64,000 nt of DNA from Limosilactobacillus reuteri (lineage in GTDB: Bacteria; Bacillota; Bacilli; Lactobacillales; Lactobacillaceae), in contig NZ_CP059275.1 of assembly GCF_013694365.1 (NCBI RefSeq), positions 434,001-498,000 on the forward strand, written 5' to 3'. A program made the translations under genes and the position numbers. Below the pieces are notes generated by a model. It was given only the letters and a program-made list of their open reading frames with translations, was not told the DNA's origin and ran no database searches. Of the stretch, positions 27,348 through 37,685 are shown piece after piece; the first letter of the stretch is position 1; each line of letters starts with the position of its first letter.

Positions 27348-28544
27348 ATGTCAAAAACAATTGCAGTTAACGCTGGTAGTTCAACACTTAAATTCAAATT
27401 ATTTGATATGCCAAGTGAAGAGGTAGTAGCTGAAGGTACGATTGAACGTATTGGTGAAAAGATGGGCCATGCTAAGATTAAGTATGGTAATGGTCAAAAG
27501 CATGAAGAAGATAAGCCATTTGTTGATCATGCTGCCGCAGTTAATTATTTGTTAGATAAGTTAATTGAATTAAAGATTGTGGCAAGCTATGATGAAATCA
27601 CAGCAGTAGGTCACCGAATTGTTGCCGGTGGAGAATTCTTTAAGGATTCAACAATTATTGATGATGATGTTATTAGCAAGATTGATGAATTGTCAGAATA
27701 TGCTCCACTCCATGAGCCGGCAGAATTGGTTGGTATTAAAGCTTTCCGTAAAGTATTACCTAATGCATTTGCGGTTGCTGTTTTTGATACATCATTCCAT
27801 GTTGATATGCCAGAAATGAATGCATTGTACAGTGTGCCTTATGATTGGTATGAGAAGTATGGTGCGCGTAAGTATGGTGCTCACGGTACCAGTCACCGTT
27901 ACGTATCTGCACGTGCTGCGGAAATGTTAGGCAAGCCAGTTGAAGAACTTAAATTAATCACCATGCATATTGGAGCAGGTGCATCAATCACTGCCGTAAA
28001 GAATGGTAAGTCATTCGATACGTCAATGGGCTTTACGCCTGTTGCTGGAATAACAATGGCAACTCGGTCAGGGGATGTTGATCCATCCTTAATTGCTTTT
28101 ATGCAGGGTAAACTAAACTTATCCTCAGATGAGATGATTGATATTTTGAACCATAAGTCTGGTTTACTTGGTATTTCTGGTATCTCCCCAGATATGCGTG
28201 ATATTCTTGCAGCTGCTGAAAAGGGTGACGACCGAGCACAACTTGCATTAGATATTTATGTTAACCGCATTGTCCGTTACATTGGAGCATATATTGCTGA
28301 AATGGGTGGCGCAGATGCCATTGTCTTCACTGCCGGTGTTGGTGAAAACAGTGTTCCAGTACGAAAGATGATCACAGATAAGCTTGACTACTTTGGCATT
28401 AAGATTGATCAAGAAAAGAACGACTGCCATGGTGTTGAACGTGATCTTTCTGCTGATGATGCAAAGATTAAGACATTATTAATTCCAACTAACGAAGAAT
28501 TAATGATTGTTCGTGATATTGAACGTTTAAAGAAAAATAACTAA
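27348..28544 (+). CDS. ackA: Acetate kinase
   Basis: AckA interconverts acetyl phosphate/ADP and acetate/ATP, giving ATP in the heterofermentative phosphoketolase pathway. The 398-aa protein has NAGSSTLKFKL (8-18), GHRIVAGGEFF, FDTSFH, YGAHGTSHRYVS, HIGAGASI and TAGVGENS, covering both ASKHA-fold halves. It follows ytxK as in other Firmicutes. Pta is also in the window at 50745-51719. Confidence 0.98.
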   Translation: MSKTIAVNAGSSTLKFKLFDMPSEEVVAEGTIERIGEKMGHAKIKYGNGQKHEEDKPFVDHAAAVNYLLDKLIELKIVASYDEITAVGHRIVAGGEFFKDSTIIDDDVISKIDELSEYAPLHEPAELVGIKAFRKVLPNAFAVAVFDTSFHVDMPEMNALYSVPYDWYEKYGARKYGAHGTSHRYVSARAAEMLGKPVEELKLITMHIGAGASITAVKNGKSFDTSMGFTPVAGITMATRSGDVDPSLIAFMQGKLNLSSDEMIDILNHKSGLLGISGISPDMRDILAAAEKGDDRAQLALDIYVNRIVRYIGAYIAEMGGADAIVFTAGVGENSVPVRKMITDKLDYFGIKIDQEKNDCHGVERDLSADDAKIKTLLIPTNEELMIVRDIERLKKNN

Positions 28545-29153
28545 ATGAAGTTTTGCACGTCAGATACTCATTTTTTTCATGATAGTCTCCTTGGTACAAA
28601 TAAATTTGCACCAAGGCCATTCAATAATGTCAATGAGATGAACCAAACGATTATTAATAATTGGAACGATAAGGTTGGTGAAAATGATATTGTTTATCAT
28701 TTAGGAGACATTGCTCTGTACTTTACTAAACCTCAACGAAATGCCTATCAAGCAATCCTTGAGGTGTTATTACAATTACATGGACACTTAATACTGATAA
28801 AAGGCAATCATGATAATCGGGCCCTTTTTAAATATCTAGAAAGTAATAATTATGAGTTTAATGGACTTCCTAAATTTCAGTTTCATGATGTGGGAGTACT
28901 ATTAAAATATAATCACCGTCAGTATTATTTAACTCATTATCCTCTTATGTTAGGAATAGCACCGCAAATTATTAACCTTCATGGCCATATTCACCACTAT
29001 TCTGTTCCCATTAAAGAAAATATAAATGTAGGCGTGGATGCTCCTGAATTAGACTATCTTGAAAATAAGCCTAAATTTGGAGCTCCGCTGAATTTTCATG
29101 AAATAGAAGAAATCGTAGCGCAAAAAGCTATGAAGTATCCAGGACAAAAATAA
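28545..29153 (+). CDS. Calcineurin-like metallophosphoesterase
   Basis: This 202-aa cytosolic phosphoesterase has SDTHFFHDSLLG, HLGDIALY, KGNHDN and HGHIHH, the full set of metal ligands. It resembles the phosphoesterases found in phage and bacteria that start with TSDTHFxH. The natural substrate is unknown. Confidence 0.87.
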   Translation: MKFCTSDTHFFHDSLLGTNKFAPRPFNNVNEMNQTIINNWNDKVGENDIVYHLGDIALYFTKPQRNAYQAILEVLLQLHGHLILIKGNHDNRALFKYLESNNYEFNGLPKFQFHDVGVLLKYNHRQYYLTHYPLMLGIAPQIINLHGHIHHYSVPIKENINVGVDAPELDYLENKPKFGAPLNFHEIEEIVAQKAMKYPGQK

Positions 29154-29690
29154 ATGAATAGAGCTAAGATTCAAGATTATATTGATCAGCGTGAAGAGCA
29201 ACGATCTTTAATCTATCATATTGAAAAAAAAGACCAGACACATTTTACCGTTAATGGACATCCTTACGAATTAGTAAAGGACTACCGTGACGGTTTTAAT
29301 TCAGAAAAATTCGCAGAACGATTTAGCAGTGTTCTGAGTAAATATGACTATATCGTTGGGGATTGGGGATATGACCAATTACGCTTAAAAGGTTTTTATA
29401 ATGATGATAATCCCTTATTTGAACCAGAATTGGGTGCTGATACGATTGAGGATTATTTATTTGAGTATTGTAATTTTGGCTGTGCGTATTTTATCCTTCA
29501 CAATGATGATGTTTGTATTCCACGGCACAGTTACCGTCAGCGTCGAAAGAAAACTACGCCAGTCATTCATGAACGGCGACGGCAGGTTAAACAACCGAAC
29601 GTGCGTCAACGACATAATCAGCGTGCAGAACGTGTAAAAAACGGTCATCGGCAAAAATTTGTGATTCATCAACGAAAAAAGAGGAGCTAA
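29154..29690 (+). CDS. yutD: YutD family protein (DUF1027)
   Basis: This 178-aa protein has the YutD core: HPYELVKDYRDGFN, FAERFSSVLSKYDYIVGDWGYDQLRLKGFY and YCNFGCAYFILHN. The last 55 residues are a strongly basic tail rich in Arg, His and Gln. Function is unknown. It precedes the HAD hydrolase yutF, the conserved order. The end of the gene carries AGAGGAG, a native ribosome site for yutF. Confidence 0.9.
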   Translation: MNRAKIQDYIDQREEQRSLIYHIEKKDQTHFTVNGHPYELVKDYRDGFNSEKFAERFSSVLSKYDYIVGDWGYDQLRLKGFYNDDNPLFEPELGADTIEDYLFEYCNFGCAYFILHNDDVCIPRHSYRQRRKKTTPVIHERRRQVKQPNVRQRHNQRAERVKNGHRQKFVIHQRKKRS

Positions 29691-30461
29691 ATGAAAGATT
29701 ATCAAGGATATTTTATTGATTTAGATGGGACGACTTATAAGGGCAAAAAGCAAATTCCAGCAGCCGGAAGATTTATCAAACGACTACAAGATGCCAAGAA
29801 AGAGGTCTTGTTTGTAACAAATAATAGTACCAGAACGCCAGATTTTGTCGCTGAAAACCTCCGTGAAAATCATAATATTAATGTTACGGCGGAAAATATA
29901 TACACAACAGCAATCGCAACTGCTGACTATTTACGGTCAATGGCGCCGATAAAAAGTAAAATTTATGTTATTGGTGAGTCAGGATTAAAGTTGGCTTTAG
30001 AAAAGCGAGGGTTTATCTTGACTGATGATCAACCTGAATATGTTGTTGTAGGATTAGATACGAATGTTACTTATGAGAAGCTTGAAAAGGCAGTCTTGTT
30101 AATTCGAAATGGCGCTAAATTTATTGGGACCAATGCTGATAGTAATTTGCCTAATGAACGAGGGATGGTTCCTGGAGCAGGTTCGATTGTAAAGCTAGTA
30201 GAATATGCAACTCAAGTGAAACCTGTGATGATTGGTAAACCAGAAGCAATAATTATGAAAATGGCACTTGAAAGAGTTAAATTGCCTAAAGAAAGGGTAA
30301 TTATGGTCGGCGATAACTATCATACTGATATTGAAGCAGCAATTAATGTTGGAATGGATAGTTTATTAGTTTATACTGGTTTATCGCGTCCAGAAGAAGT
30401 TATAAAAGAAAAAATCCAGCCAACATATAAGGTGAATAATCTTGATGAATGGGAAATTTGA
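29691..30461 (+). CDS. yutF: NagD/YutF-type HAD-IIA sugar phosphatase
   Basis: This 256-aa HAD subfamily IIA hydrolase shows motif I FIDLDGTTYKG (8-18), motif II FVTNNSTRT and motif IV MVGDNYHTDIEAA, with the cap domain between them. This matches the TIGR01457 group found after yutD. The substrate is unproven. The last 17 bases are duplicated as the first 17 of the next gene. Confidence 0.92.
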   Translation: MKDYQGYFIDLDGTTYKGKKQIPAAGRFIKRLQDAKKEVLFVTNNSTRTPDFVAENLRENHNINVTAENIYTTAIATADYLRSMAPIKSKIYVIGESGLKLALEKRGFILTDDQPEYVVVGLDTNVTYEKLEKAVLLIRNGAKFIGTNADSNLPNERGMVPGAGSIVKLVEYATQVKPVMIGKPEAIIMKMALERVKLPKERVIMVGDNYHTDIEAAINVGMDSLLVYTGLSRPEEVIKEKIQPTYKVNNLDEWEI

Positions 30462-31115
30462 ATGAATGGGAAATTTGAATTTATTCAGTGGGGAAGAGCA
30501 ATCTTATTGACACTACTTAGTTTAGTTGTTGCAATTAGTATTGCTCTTTTTATCGTTATTAATATCTCACCTTTTTTTATAACAATTCCTAAGCACCTCC
30601 TAGGATTATCTGCCTCTGAATTAATAGCTGATTATGGAAGTGTCATTAAATATATCCAGCTTCCGGCCCAGCGAGTCCTCGAACTAAGATATTTACCAAT
30701 TGCCCCTTCTGCAGTTCACCATTTTGAAGACGTAAAACATTTGATTTTATTGAATGAAGCTGTGATGGTGGTTTCGCTCCCGTTGTTAGTGTTTGGATTG
30801 AAAAAACAAAAACGGCAAAATCAGCTCTGGCGCCTGATTTTACCGTTTCAGATGTTATTTATTTTATTGCTCTTTAGTGGGTTTATGGGGATAACAAATT
30901 TCGATGTCCTTTTTATTAAATTTCATTATCTTTTCTTTAGCAATATGGATTGGCTATTTGATCCACGAACAACGCCAATCATATTGTTGATGCCTGAAAA
31001 TTTTTTTACAGTACTATTTGGATTATGGTTAGGATTTATATTGATAATCTTACTTTTGATCTGGGGATGGATAAAGCTTATGTTAAGCATCTTCTTTAAC
31101 AAAACGCGAACGTAA
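30462..31115 (+). CDS. TIGR01906-type integral membrane protein
   Basis: This 217-aa membrane protein has four hydrophobic spans (about 12-36, 97-111, 122-142 and 182-205), with a predicted outside loop between the first two. It fits the TIGR01906 family found next to yutF and DedA genes in Lactobacillales. No function is known. The start ATG lies 17 nt inside the native yutF frame. Confidence 0.8.
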   Translation: MNGKFEFIQWGRAILLTLLSLVVAISIALFIVINISPFFITIPKHLLGLSASELIADYGSVIKYIQLPAQRVLELRYLPIAPSAVHHFEDVKHLILLNEAVMVVSLPLLVFGLKKQKRQNQLWRLILPFQMLFILLLFSGFMGITNFDVLFIKFHYLFFSNMDWLFDPRTTPIILLMPENFFTVLFGLWLGFILIILLLIWGWIKLMLSIFFNKTRT

Positions 31116-31763
31116 TTGGCAACTCTTATTGATTTTATATTACACATTGATGTTCATCTAATTCAGATTGTTAATCAATTCGGCGATGCAACTTATTTAA
31201 TTTTATTCGCTATTATATTTATTGAAACTGGTGCAGTCATAATGCCATTTCTACCTGGAGATTCCCTTCTCTTTGCTGCAAGTGCACTAGCTGCTGACCC
31301 ACGTTATCATCTTAATATTTGGATTTTTATTTTTATTTTCTTATGCGCCTGTTTGGGTGGAGACTCCCTTAACTTTTTAATTGGTCATAAGATTGGGAAG
31401 AGCCTTTCTAACCACTCACTTTTTGGTAAATTAATTGATAAAGATAGTCTAGAACGTGCCGAAGTCTTCTTTGAAAAGCATGGCGCGCCGGCTATTATTC
31501 TCGCCCGTTTTATTCCGATCATTAGAACATTTGCTCCATTTGCGGCAGCAGGTTCTGGTTTCCCCTACAAGCAATTTATTCGTTATAGTGTAATTGGCTG
31601 TGTTATCTGGGTAGCACTTTGTTGTGGATGTGGTTACTTCTTCGGTAATCTTCCGTTTGTTCAAGAACACTTCTCTGTCATCATTCTTGCAATTATTGTG
31701 GTTACGTTAATCCCAGCCGTTGTCGGAGCATTACGTTCGCGTTTTGTTAAAGAAGATGCTTAA
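31116..31763 (+). CDS. DedA family membrane protein
   Basis: This 215-aa DedA/SNARE-associated-type protein has [58 protein letters not shown] (given here in full family order), and C-terminal membrane helices. DedA proteins are implicated in lipid carrier (undecaprenyl phosphate) transport and envelope homeostasis; the exact substrate here is unknown. It starts with TTG. It is the last protein gene before the rRNA promoter region. Confidence 0.9.
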   Translation: [215 protein letters not shown]

Positions 31764-31843
31764 AAAATCCATGTATAGTAATTACCGTTGTCAAAGCAGT
31801 TAAGTGCTGTTGAGATGTTTAACAAAAAAATTAAAAATAATTG
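31764..31843 (+). other. Non-coding stretch between the DedA gene and the rRNA promoters
   Basis: About 80 bases of A/T-rich DNA after the DedA stop. I see no convincing terminator hairpin with a T-run. It is the first natural-looking intergenic DNA in the window and runs directly into the rRNA promoters. Confidence 0.6.
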
Positions 31844-31872
31844 TTGACATCAACTTGATGACATGATATATT
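31844..31872 (+). promoter_or_regulatory. rRNA operon promoter P1
   Basis: A consensus -35 TTGACA (31844-31849), a 17-base spacer and -10 TATATT (31867-31872), about 270 bases before the 16S start. With the second promoter downstream, this makes the tandem arrangement usual for rrn operons. Confidence 0.85.
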
Positions 31873-31932
31873 AATGAAGTTGCTGATTGAGCTATCAATC
31901 AAAAGAAATTCAAAATTAATTAAATTTTCTTC

Positions 31933-31962
31933 TTGACAAACTGATCTGATATATGTTATAAT
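31933..31962 (+). promoter_or_regulatory. rRNA operon promoter P2
   Basis: A consensus -35 TTGACA (31933-31938), an 18-base spacer and a perfect -10 TATAAT (31957-31962). Transcription would start around 31970 and produce a leader of about 170 bases ahead of 16S. Confidence 0.88.
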
Positions 31963-31999
31963 AAACGTGTTGATTGGCTGCTTGATTAGCCAACGGGTA

Positions 32000-32026
32000 G
32001 ACCTTTGAAAACTGAACAAAGTTTCG
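32000..32026 (+). promoter_or_regulatory. rRNA leader boxA-type antitermination/processing element
   Basis: The sequence CTTTGAAAACTGAACAAAG occurs here. It is the typical Firmicutes rrn leader element containing a boxA-like core, thought to load Nus factors for antitermination. Placement between P2 and 16S agrees with this. Confidence 0.7.
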
Positions 32027-32046
32027 ACGAATCAAATGTGTAGGGT

Positions 32047-32095
32047 CTTCAATCACGATGTGATTTGAAGTAAAACATTTGCGAAGTCAATTCGC
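32047..32095 (+). promoter_or_regulatory. rRNA leader stem-loops
   Basis: Two hairpins are visible: CTTCAATCAC (32047-32056) pairing with GTGATTTGAAG (32060-32070, one bulged base), and GCGAA (32081-32085) with TTCGC (32091-32095). They probably form part of the leader structure that guides 16S maturation. Confidence 0.55.
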
Positions 32096-32142
32096 TTAAT
32101 AACAAAGATAATTGAGAGCTATTCAAGTTCTTGTATGTTTTA

Positions 32143-32484
32143 TATGAGAGTTTGATCCTGGCTCAGGATGAACGCCGGCGGTGTGCCTAATACATGCAAG
32201 TCGTACGCACTGGCCCAACTGATTGATGGTGCTTGCACCGGATTGACGATGGATCACCAGTGAGTGGCGGACGGGTGAGTAACACGTAGGTAACCTGCCC
32301 CGGAGCGGGGGATAACATTTGGAAACAGATGCTAATACCGCATAACAACAAAAGTCGCATGGCTTTTGTTTGAAAGATGGCTTTGGCTATCACTCTGGGA
32401 TGGACCTGCGGTGCATTAGCTAGTTGGTAAGGTAACGGCTTACCAAGGCGATGATGCATAGCCGAGTTGAGAGACTGATCGGCC
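32143..32484 (+). rRNA. Partial 16S rRNA, 5' 342 bases only (duplicated copy)
   Basis: This copy begins TATGAGAGTTTGATCCTGG and ends at GACTGATCGGCC, then the same 342 bases start again at 32485. The two copies appear identical in sequence. It is attached to the natural promoter and leader but stops about one fifth of the way through 16S. It looks like the end of a contig at a collapsed repeat and not a functional gene. Confidence 0.92.
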
Positions 32485-34059
<1,575 letters not shown>

Positions 34060-35025
34060 ATGCACGCCGTGCATGAGTTAGGAAATCAGGTAGCTAAACA
34101 AACTCAAGCAAAAGAACACCAAGCTACTCCTCGCCATATGCCTAAAAATTTAACTATTGAGGGTGATGCCTTTATGATTAAAGGCAAAAAAGAAGTAGGT
34201 CAGCTGACTCTTGTGCACCATTATCGGGTTTATGAGCGAGTAGCTAATCAAATCATTAATCGGCATGACTTTCTCAGTGTTGGGCACCAGGGACGGCTTG
34301 AAGCACGACTAAGTGATTATTTAGACCGCCATTATAAGCTTGCCGGTCAAACGATCTTTTTGGCCAGTGACGCTGGCCCAGGTTACGAACCAGCTAAGCT
34401 ATTAAGTCTAGTTCCTCAAGGTGCACACGGTGAATACTTTCTCGACCGCTATCATTGTTTACAGAAAATTGAACATACTTTAGGCCGGCACAACGAATTA
34501 GCCATGCGAGCAATTAAAGCCGTTCGTCATCATGATCAAGCAGAGCTAACGATAATTTTAGATACTTATGAATCACAAAACTTAACAGAAAAACAAGCAG
34601 ACGACCTAATGCGTTTAAGAAAGTATCTACAGCGAAATTGGCGGTATATCCTCTCGCCACAAATGCGTGGATTTAAGGATATTCATTTAATCGGTTCAGT
34701 CGAAAGTTCTCACCGGGCTTTTACTTACCGAATGAAGAAACAGGGCAAGTCATGGACTGAGCAGGGGGCTAAAGCCATGATTGGTTTAATTGAAGCCCGA
34801 ATGAATGGTCAACTGCAAGCTAGTTTAAATACGATCCTAGAACAATTAACAGTTCTTCCTCGAGTGGCTCAAACCAGCCTATTACAGGAAATGCATATTC
34901 GAACTGGAGAGTTTCTAAGAAAAGCACCGACAAAGCCGTCAATTGGAGCAGTACAAGGAATAATTCCGATTAACACGGCCACAAGTAGACCAATGGGACA
35001 ACTTTTTAAGGCACTAACCCACTAA
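34060..35025 (+). mobile_element. ISLre2-type transposase, 3' fragment, copy 1
   Basis: The 321-aa frame (MHAVHELGNQVAKQ to LFKALTH) is the C-terminal two thirds of an ISLre2/UPF0236-family transposase. Family features are NLTIEGDAFMIKGKK near the start, FLASDAGPGYE in the middle and HLIGSVESSHR with YRMKKQGKSW later. The N-terminal part and both element ends are absent. It begins on an internal Met right after the 16S 3' end, so no native flank is present. It repeats exactly at 35069-36034. Confidence 0.88.
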
Positions 35026-36034
35026 AACTGTATATTTAAAGGCTACCTATGAAAACTTGACAGATACGATGCACGCCGTGCATGAGTTAGGAAATCAGGT
35101 AGCTAAACAAACTCAAGCAAAAGAACACCAAGCTACTCCTCGCCATATGCCTAAAAATTTAACTATTGAGGGTGATGCCTTTATGATTAAAGGCAAAAAA
35201 GAAGTAGGTCAGCTGACTCTTGTGCACCATTATCGGGTTTATGAGCGAGTAGCTAATCAAATCATTAATCGGCATGACTTTCTCAGTGTTGGGCACCAGG
35301 GACGGCTTGAAGCACGACTAAGTGATTATTTAGACCGCCATTATAAGCTTGCCGGTCAAACGATCTTTTTGGCCAGTGACGCTGGCCCAGGTTACGAACC
35401 AGCTAAGCTATTAAGTCTAGTTCCTCAAGGTGCACACGGTGAATACTTTCTCGACCGCTATCATTGTTTACAGAAAATTGAACATACTTTAGGCCGGCAC
35501 AACGAATTAGCCATGCGAGCAATTAAAGCCGTTCGTCATCATGATCAAGCAGAGCTAACGATAATTTTAGATACTTATGAATCACAAAACTTAACAGAAA
35601 AACAAGCAGACGACCTAATGCGTTTAAGAAAGTATCTACAGCGAAATTGGCGGTATATCCTCTCGCCACAAATGCGTGGATTTAAGGATATTCATTTAAT
35701 CGGTTCAGTCGAAAGTTCTCACCGGGCTTTTACTTACCGAATGAAGAAACAGGGCAAGTCATGGACTGAGCAGGGGGCTAAAGCCATGATTGGTTTAATT
35801 GAAGCCCGAATGAATGGTCAACTGCAAGCTAGTTTAAATACGATCCTAGAACAATTAACAGTTCTTCCTCGAGTGGCTCAAACCAGCCTATTACAGGAAA
35901 TGCATATTCGAACTGGAGAGTTTCTAAGAAAAGCACCGACAAAGCCGTCAATTGGAGCAGTACAAGGAATAATTCCGATTAACACGGCCACAAGTAGACC
36001 AATGGGACAACTTTTTAAGGCACTAACCCACTAA
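35026..36034 (+). mobile_element. ISLre2-type transposase, 3' fragment, copy 2 with native flank
   Basis: The 966-bp fragment recurs at 35069-36034. Here the frame stays open upstream to 35027, giving TVYLKATYENLTDT before the shared MHAVHELG, so this copy carries 43 extra native bases of the transposase. It then runs into real downstream DNA. It therefore looks like the start of a contig broken inside an IS. A TTG at 35057 could serve as a start, but the protein is truncated and presumably inactive. Confidence 0.88.
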
Positions 36035-36072
36035 GCATTCTTTTTATGAGTAGTCAATAAACTAGTAGACAT

Positions 36073-36140
36073 GGTATCATTTAAGTGCGTCATTTGACGG
36101 ACATCCTTTCATATAGGTTTGGTTCACTTAATATGATACC
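36073..36140. repeat. Inverted repeat pair near the IS end
   Basis: GGTATCATTTAAGTG (36073-36087) is matched in inverse by CACTTAATATGATACC (36125-36140), with one extra base in the second arm. The 37-base interval contains TTTGACGGACATCC. It could be an operator, a transcript stem-loop or part of the IS terminus. Confidence 0.6.
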
Positions 36141-36146
36141 TGATGT

Positions 36147-36170
36147 CACGCCGAATGGCGTTTTTTATTT
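36147..36170 (+). terminator. Probable intrinsic terminator
   Basis: ACGCC (36148-36152), loop GAAT, GGCGT (36157-36161) followed by a run of T residues. The 5-bp GC-rich stem plus T-run is a short but plausible rho-independent terminator after the transposase fragment. Confidence 0.6.
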
Positions 36171-36218
36171 ACCACCAACTGGGTGGCTAACTTCATTCTA
36201 TAATCCACCAATTTATTT

Positions 36219-36332
36219 ATGTCAGTAAATAAATTAAACGTTTTTAACGTTACCGCTAACTGGAACGAATTAGATCAAGAATGCGCAGCAGCTGAATTAG
36301 CACTAATTAGCGAAAGTATAAATAAGAAATAA
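36219..36332 (+). CDS. Small hypothetical protein, 37 aa
   Basis: Starts ATG after A/T-rich DNA and encodes MSVNKLNVFNVTANWNEL followed by an acidic/alanine-rich end (ECAAAELALISESINKK). I do not recognise it. Its stop abuts the next small frame exactly as the other genes do, so it was probably annotated as a gene in the source. No ribosome binding site is obvious upstream. Confidence 0.45.
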   Translation: MSVNKLNVFNVTANWNELDQECAAAELALISESINKK

Positions 36333-36464
36333 ATGCGTAAAGCACACCCATACGGCGTACAAGGCCGTCGCCCAATCGCTTCAAAGTACAAGCGAGCATT
36401 AAAAGAAAAGAAGATCGAAGCTATTCGTAAGTGGGCTAAGGAAAAGCCAGCTGAAGAAAAGTAA
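36333..36464 (+). CDS. Small basic hypothetical protein, 43 aa
   Basis: Encodes MRKAHPYGVQGRRPIASKYK and continues with a Lys/Glu-rich helix (KEKKIEAIRKWAKEKPAEEK). It is strongly basic, with a patterned helix that could bind nucleic acid. I do not recognise the family; phage or plasmid-type small proteins look like this. It ends directly at the start of the broken transporter gene. Confidence 0.45.
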   Translation: MRKAHPYGVQGRRPIASKYKRALKEKKIEAIRKWAKEKPAEEK

Positions 36465-37685
36465 ATGCTTGAGTTTTTAAAACCAGCTCCAGTGGCGAAG
36501 AAAAAGGTTCCTGCTGATAAGGTTGAAAGTTCGTATCATTGGCATCAGTTAGGAGTATTGCTTGCAATTTGTATCGGTTACATTGGCTATTATATTATTC
36601 GTTTAATTTTCATAACCGAACAAAATGAAATTATGAAGCAGTATGGTTTTACCACGGCTGATATCGGAATGGTACTTTCGTGTTTTGGGATTGGTTATGG
36701 GATTTCAAAATTATTTATGGGAGCATTAAGTGATAAAAGCAATACTAACCGTTATTTAGCAACTGGATTGGTTATTTCTGCACTGCTTAACTTTGACTTA
36801 GGCTCTACCCGTAGCCTATATATGATGATGTTTCTAATGTTAATTATGTCGATTGCTCAAGGGATGAGGGCAGCTGCATGCCAGCGTTCTGTTCAATTAT
36901 GGTGAATGTTTTCAGGTTCCATTTCTACTGCCTTTTATACATCTTCAGTGGTTTCGCTGATTATTGCGGCCTTTGTATTATTAGTGGGTGCTGATCGGCC
37001 GGTGAGTGTTGGGCTGCCAAGTATTTCTGAATATACCGGAGATGAAGTTGTTTTAGAAAACGGAACTGAGTCTGATTCTGAAGAGACGAGTCTGACTTTA
37101 CCGCAAATTTTTGTTAAATATATTTTGACGAATAAAGTTGTGTGGGCCATTACTCTAACATCAATGTCCTTGTATTTGGTTCGTTACGGGATAATGAGCT
37201 GGATTCCAAGCTATCTTGTAGAATCAAAAGGCTTTACGACTAACTTTGCAAAGTGGTTAGTGGGTATTTTTGAACTTGCGGCGGTTCCAGGAGTAATTAT
37301 TATGGGAGCAATTTCCGATGCATTAAAGGGACGTCGAGCTATTGTTTGTATTTTATGTGTAATTGGTTTATTTATTTGTTTGACAACGTATTTCTTTAGT
37401 ACCAGTCACATTTTGATCGTAAGTGTTCTTTTTATTATGGGAACTTTAATTTGCGCCCCATTAACATTAGTTGGATTAATGGTTAATGAAGCAGTTCCTA
37501 AATTTGCAGTAGGTTCATCAACTGGATTTATGGGCTATTTTTGGTGATTGGTAGCTAAATATGGCTGGCTTGCAAGTAATATGGTTTTATATACTGCTTC
37601 AGCGTTAGTATTTATCTTATTAGTTTATATTTTTATTGCTGAGCGTCGAGCTGAAAAGATAGTCGATGCTGATAAAAAAGATTAA
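36465..37685 (+). pseudogene. Broken organophosphate:phosphate antiporter (GlpT/UhpT-like MFS), three fragments
   Basis: Three frames in a row encode parts of one transporter: 36465-36905 (N-terminal six-helix start, with FFxxYGISKLFMGALSDKSN-like sequence, ending RSVQLW then TGA), 36906-37547 (helices 6-11, ending GFMGYFW then TGA), and 37548-37685 (TTG start, KYGWLASNMVLYTAS to the C-terminus). Intact relatives run continuously, with QLWWG-like sequence at the first break, and are about 450 aa. Roughly 50 residues around the first joint and a few at the second are missing. It reads as a gene with two nonsense mutations whose pieces were annotated separately. Confidence 0.85.

Larger units (their letters stand above)
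36035..36218 (+). other. Non-coding DNA downstream of the transposase fragment
   Basis: This 184-base A/T-rich stretch appears native. It contains a long inverted repeat (36073-36087 with 36125-36140), a terminator-like hairpin (36148-36166), and a second small palindrome CCACC/GGTGG around 36172-36186. It probably includes the right end of the insertion sequence, but I cannot place the exact terminal repeat with only one end present. Confidence 0.6.

Noticed and set aside
32143-32484. A regulatory small RNA made of the 16S 5' domain
   Set aside because: The break falls at an arbitrary point in helix structure and the copy is identical to the gene; an assembly joint explains it better.
34060-36034. 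Tandem transposase duplication as a functional composite element
   Set aside because: Both copies lack the N-terminus and the left end. The first starts at an internal Met with no native flank. They look like two renderings of one broken repeat.
36897-37550. TGA read as Trp or selenocysteine in the MFS transporter
   Set aside because: Many other genes here (ruvB, nrnA, cshB, ruvX, comGC, comGE) end in TGA, so it is a stop. Missing residues at the joints also point to nonsense mutations and piecewise annotation. No SECIS-like hairpin was noticed.
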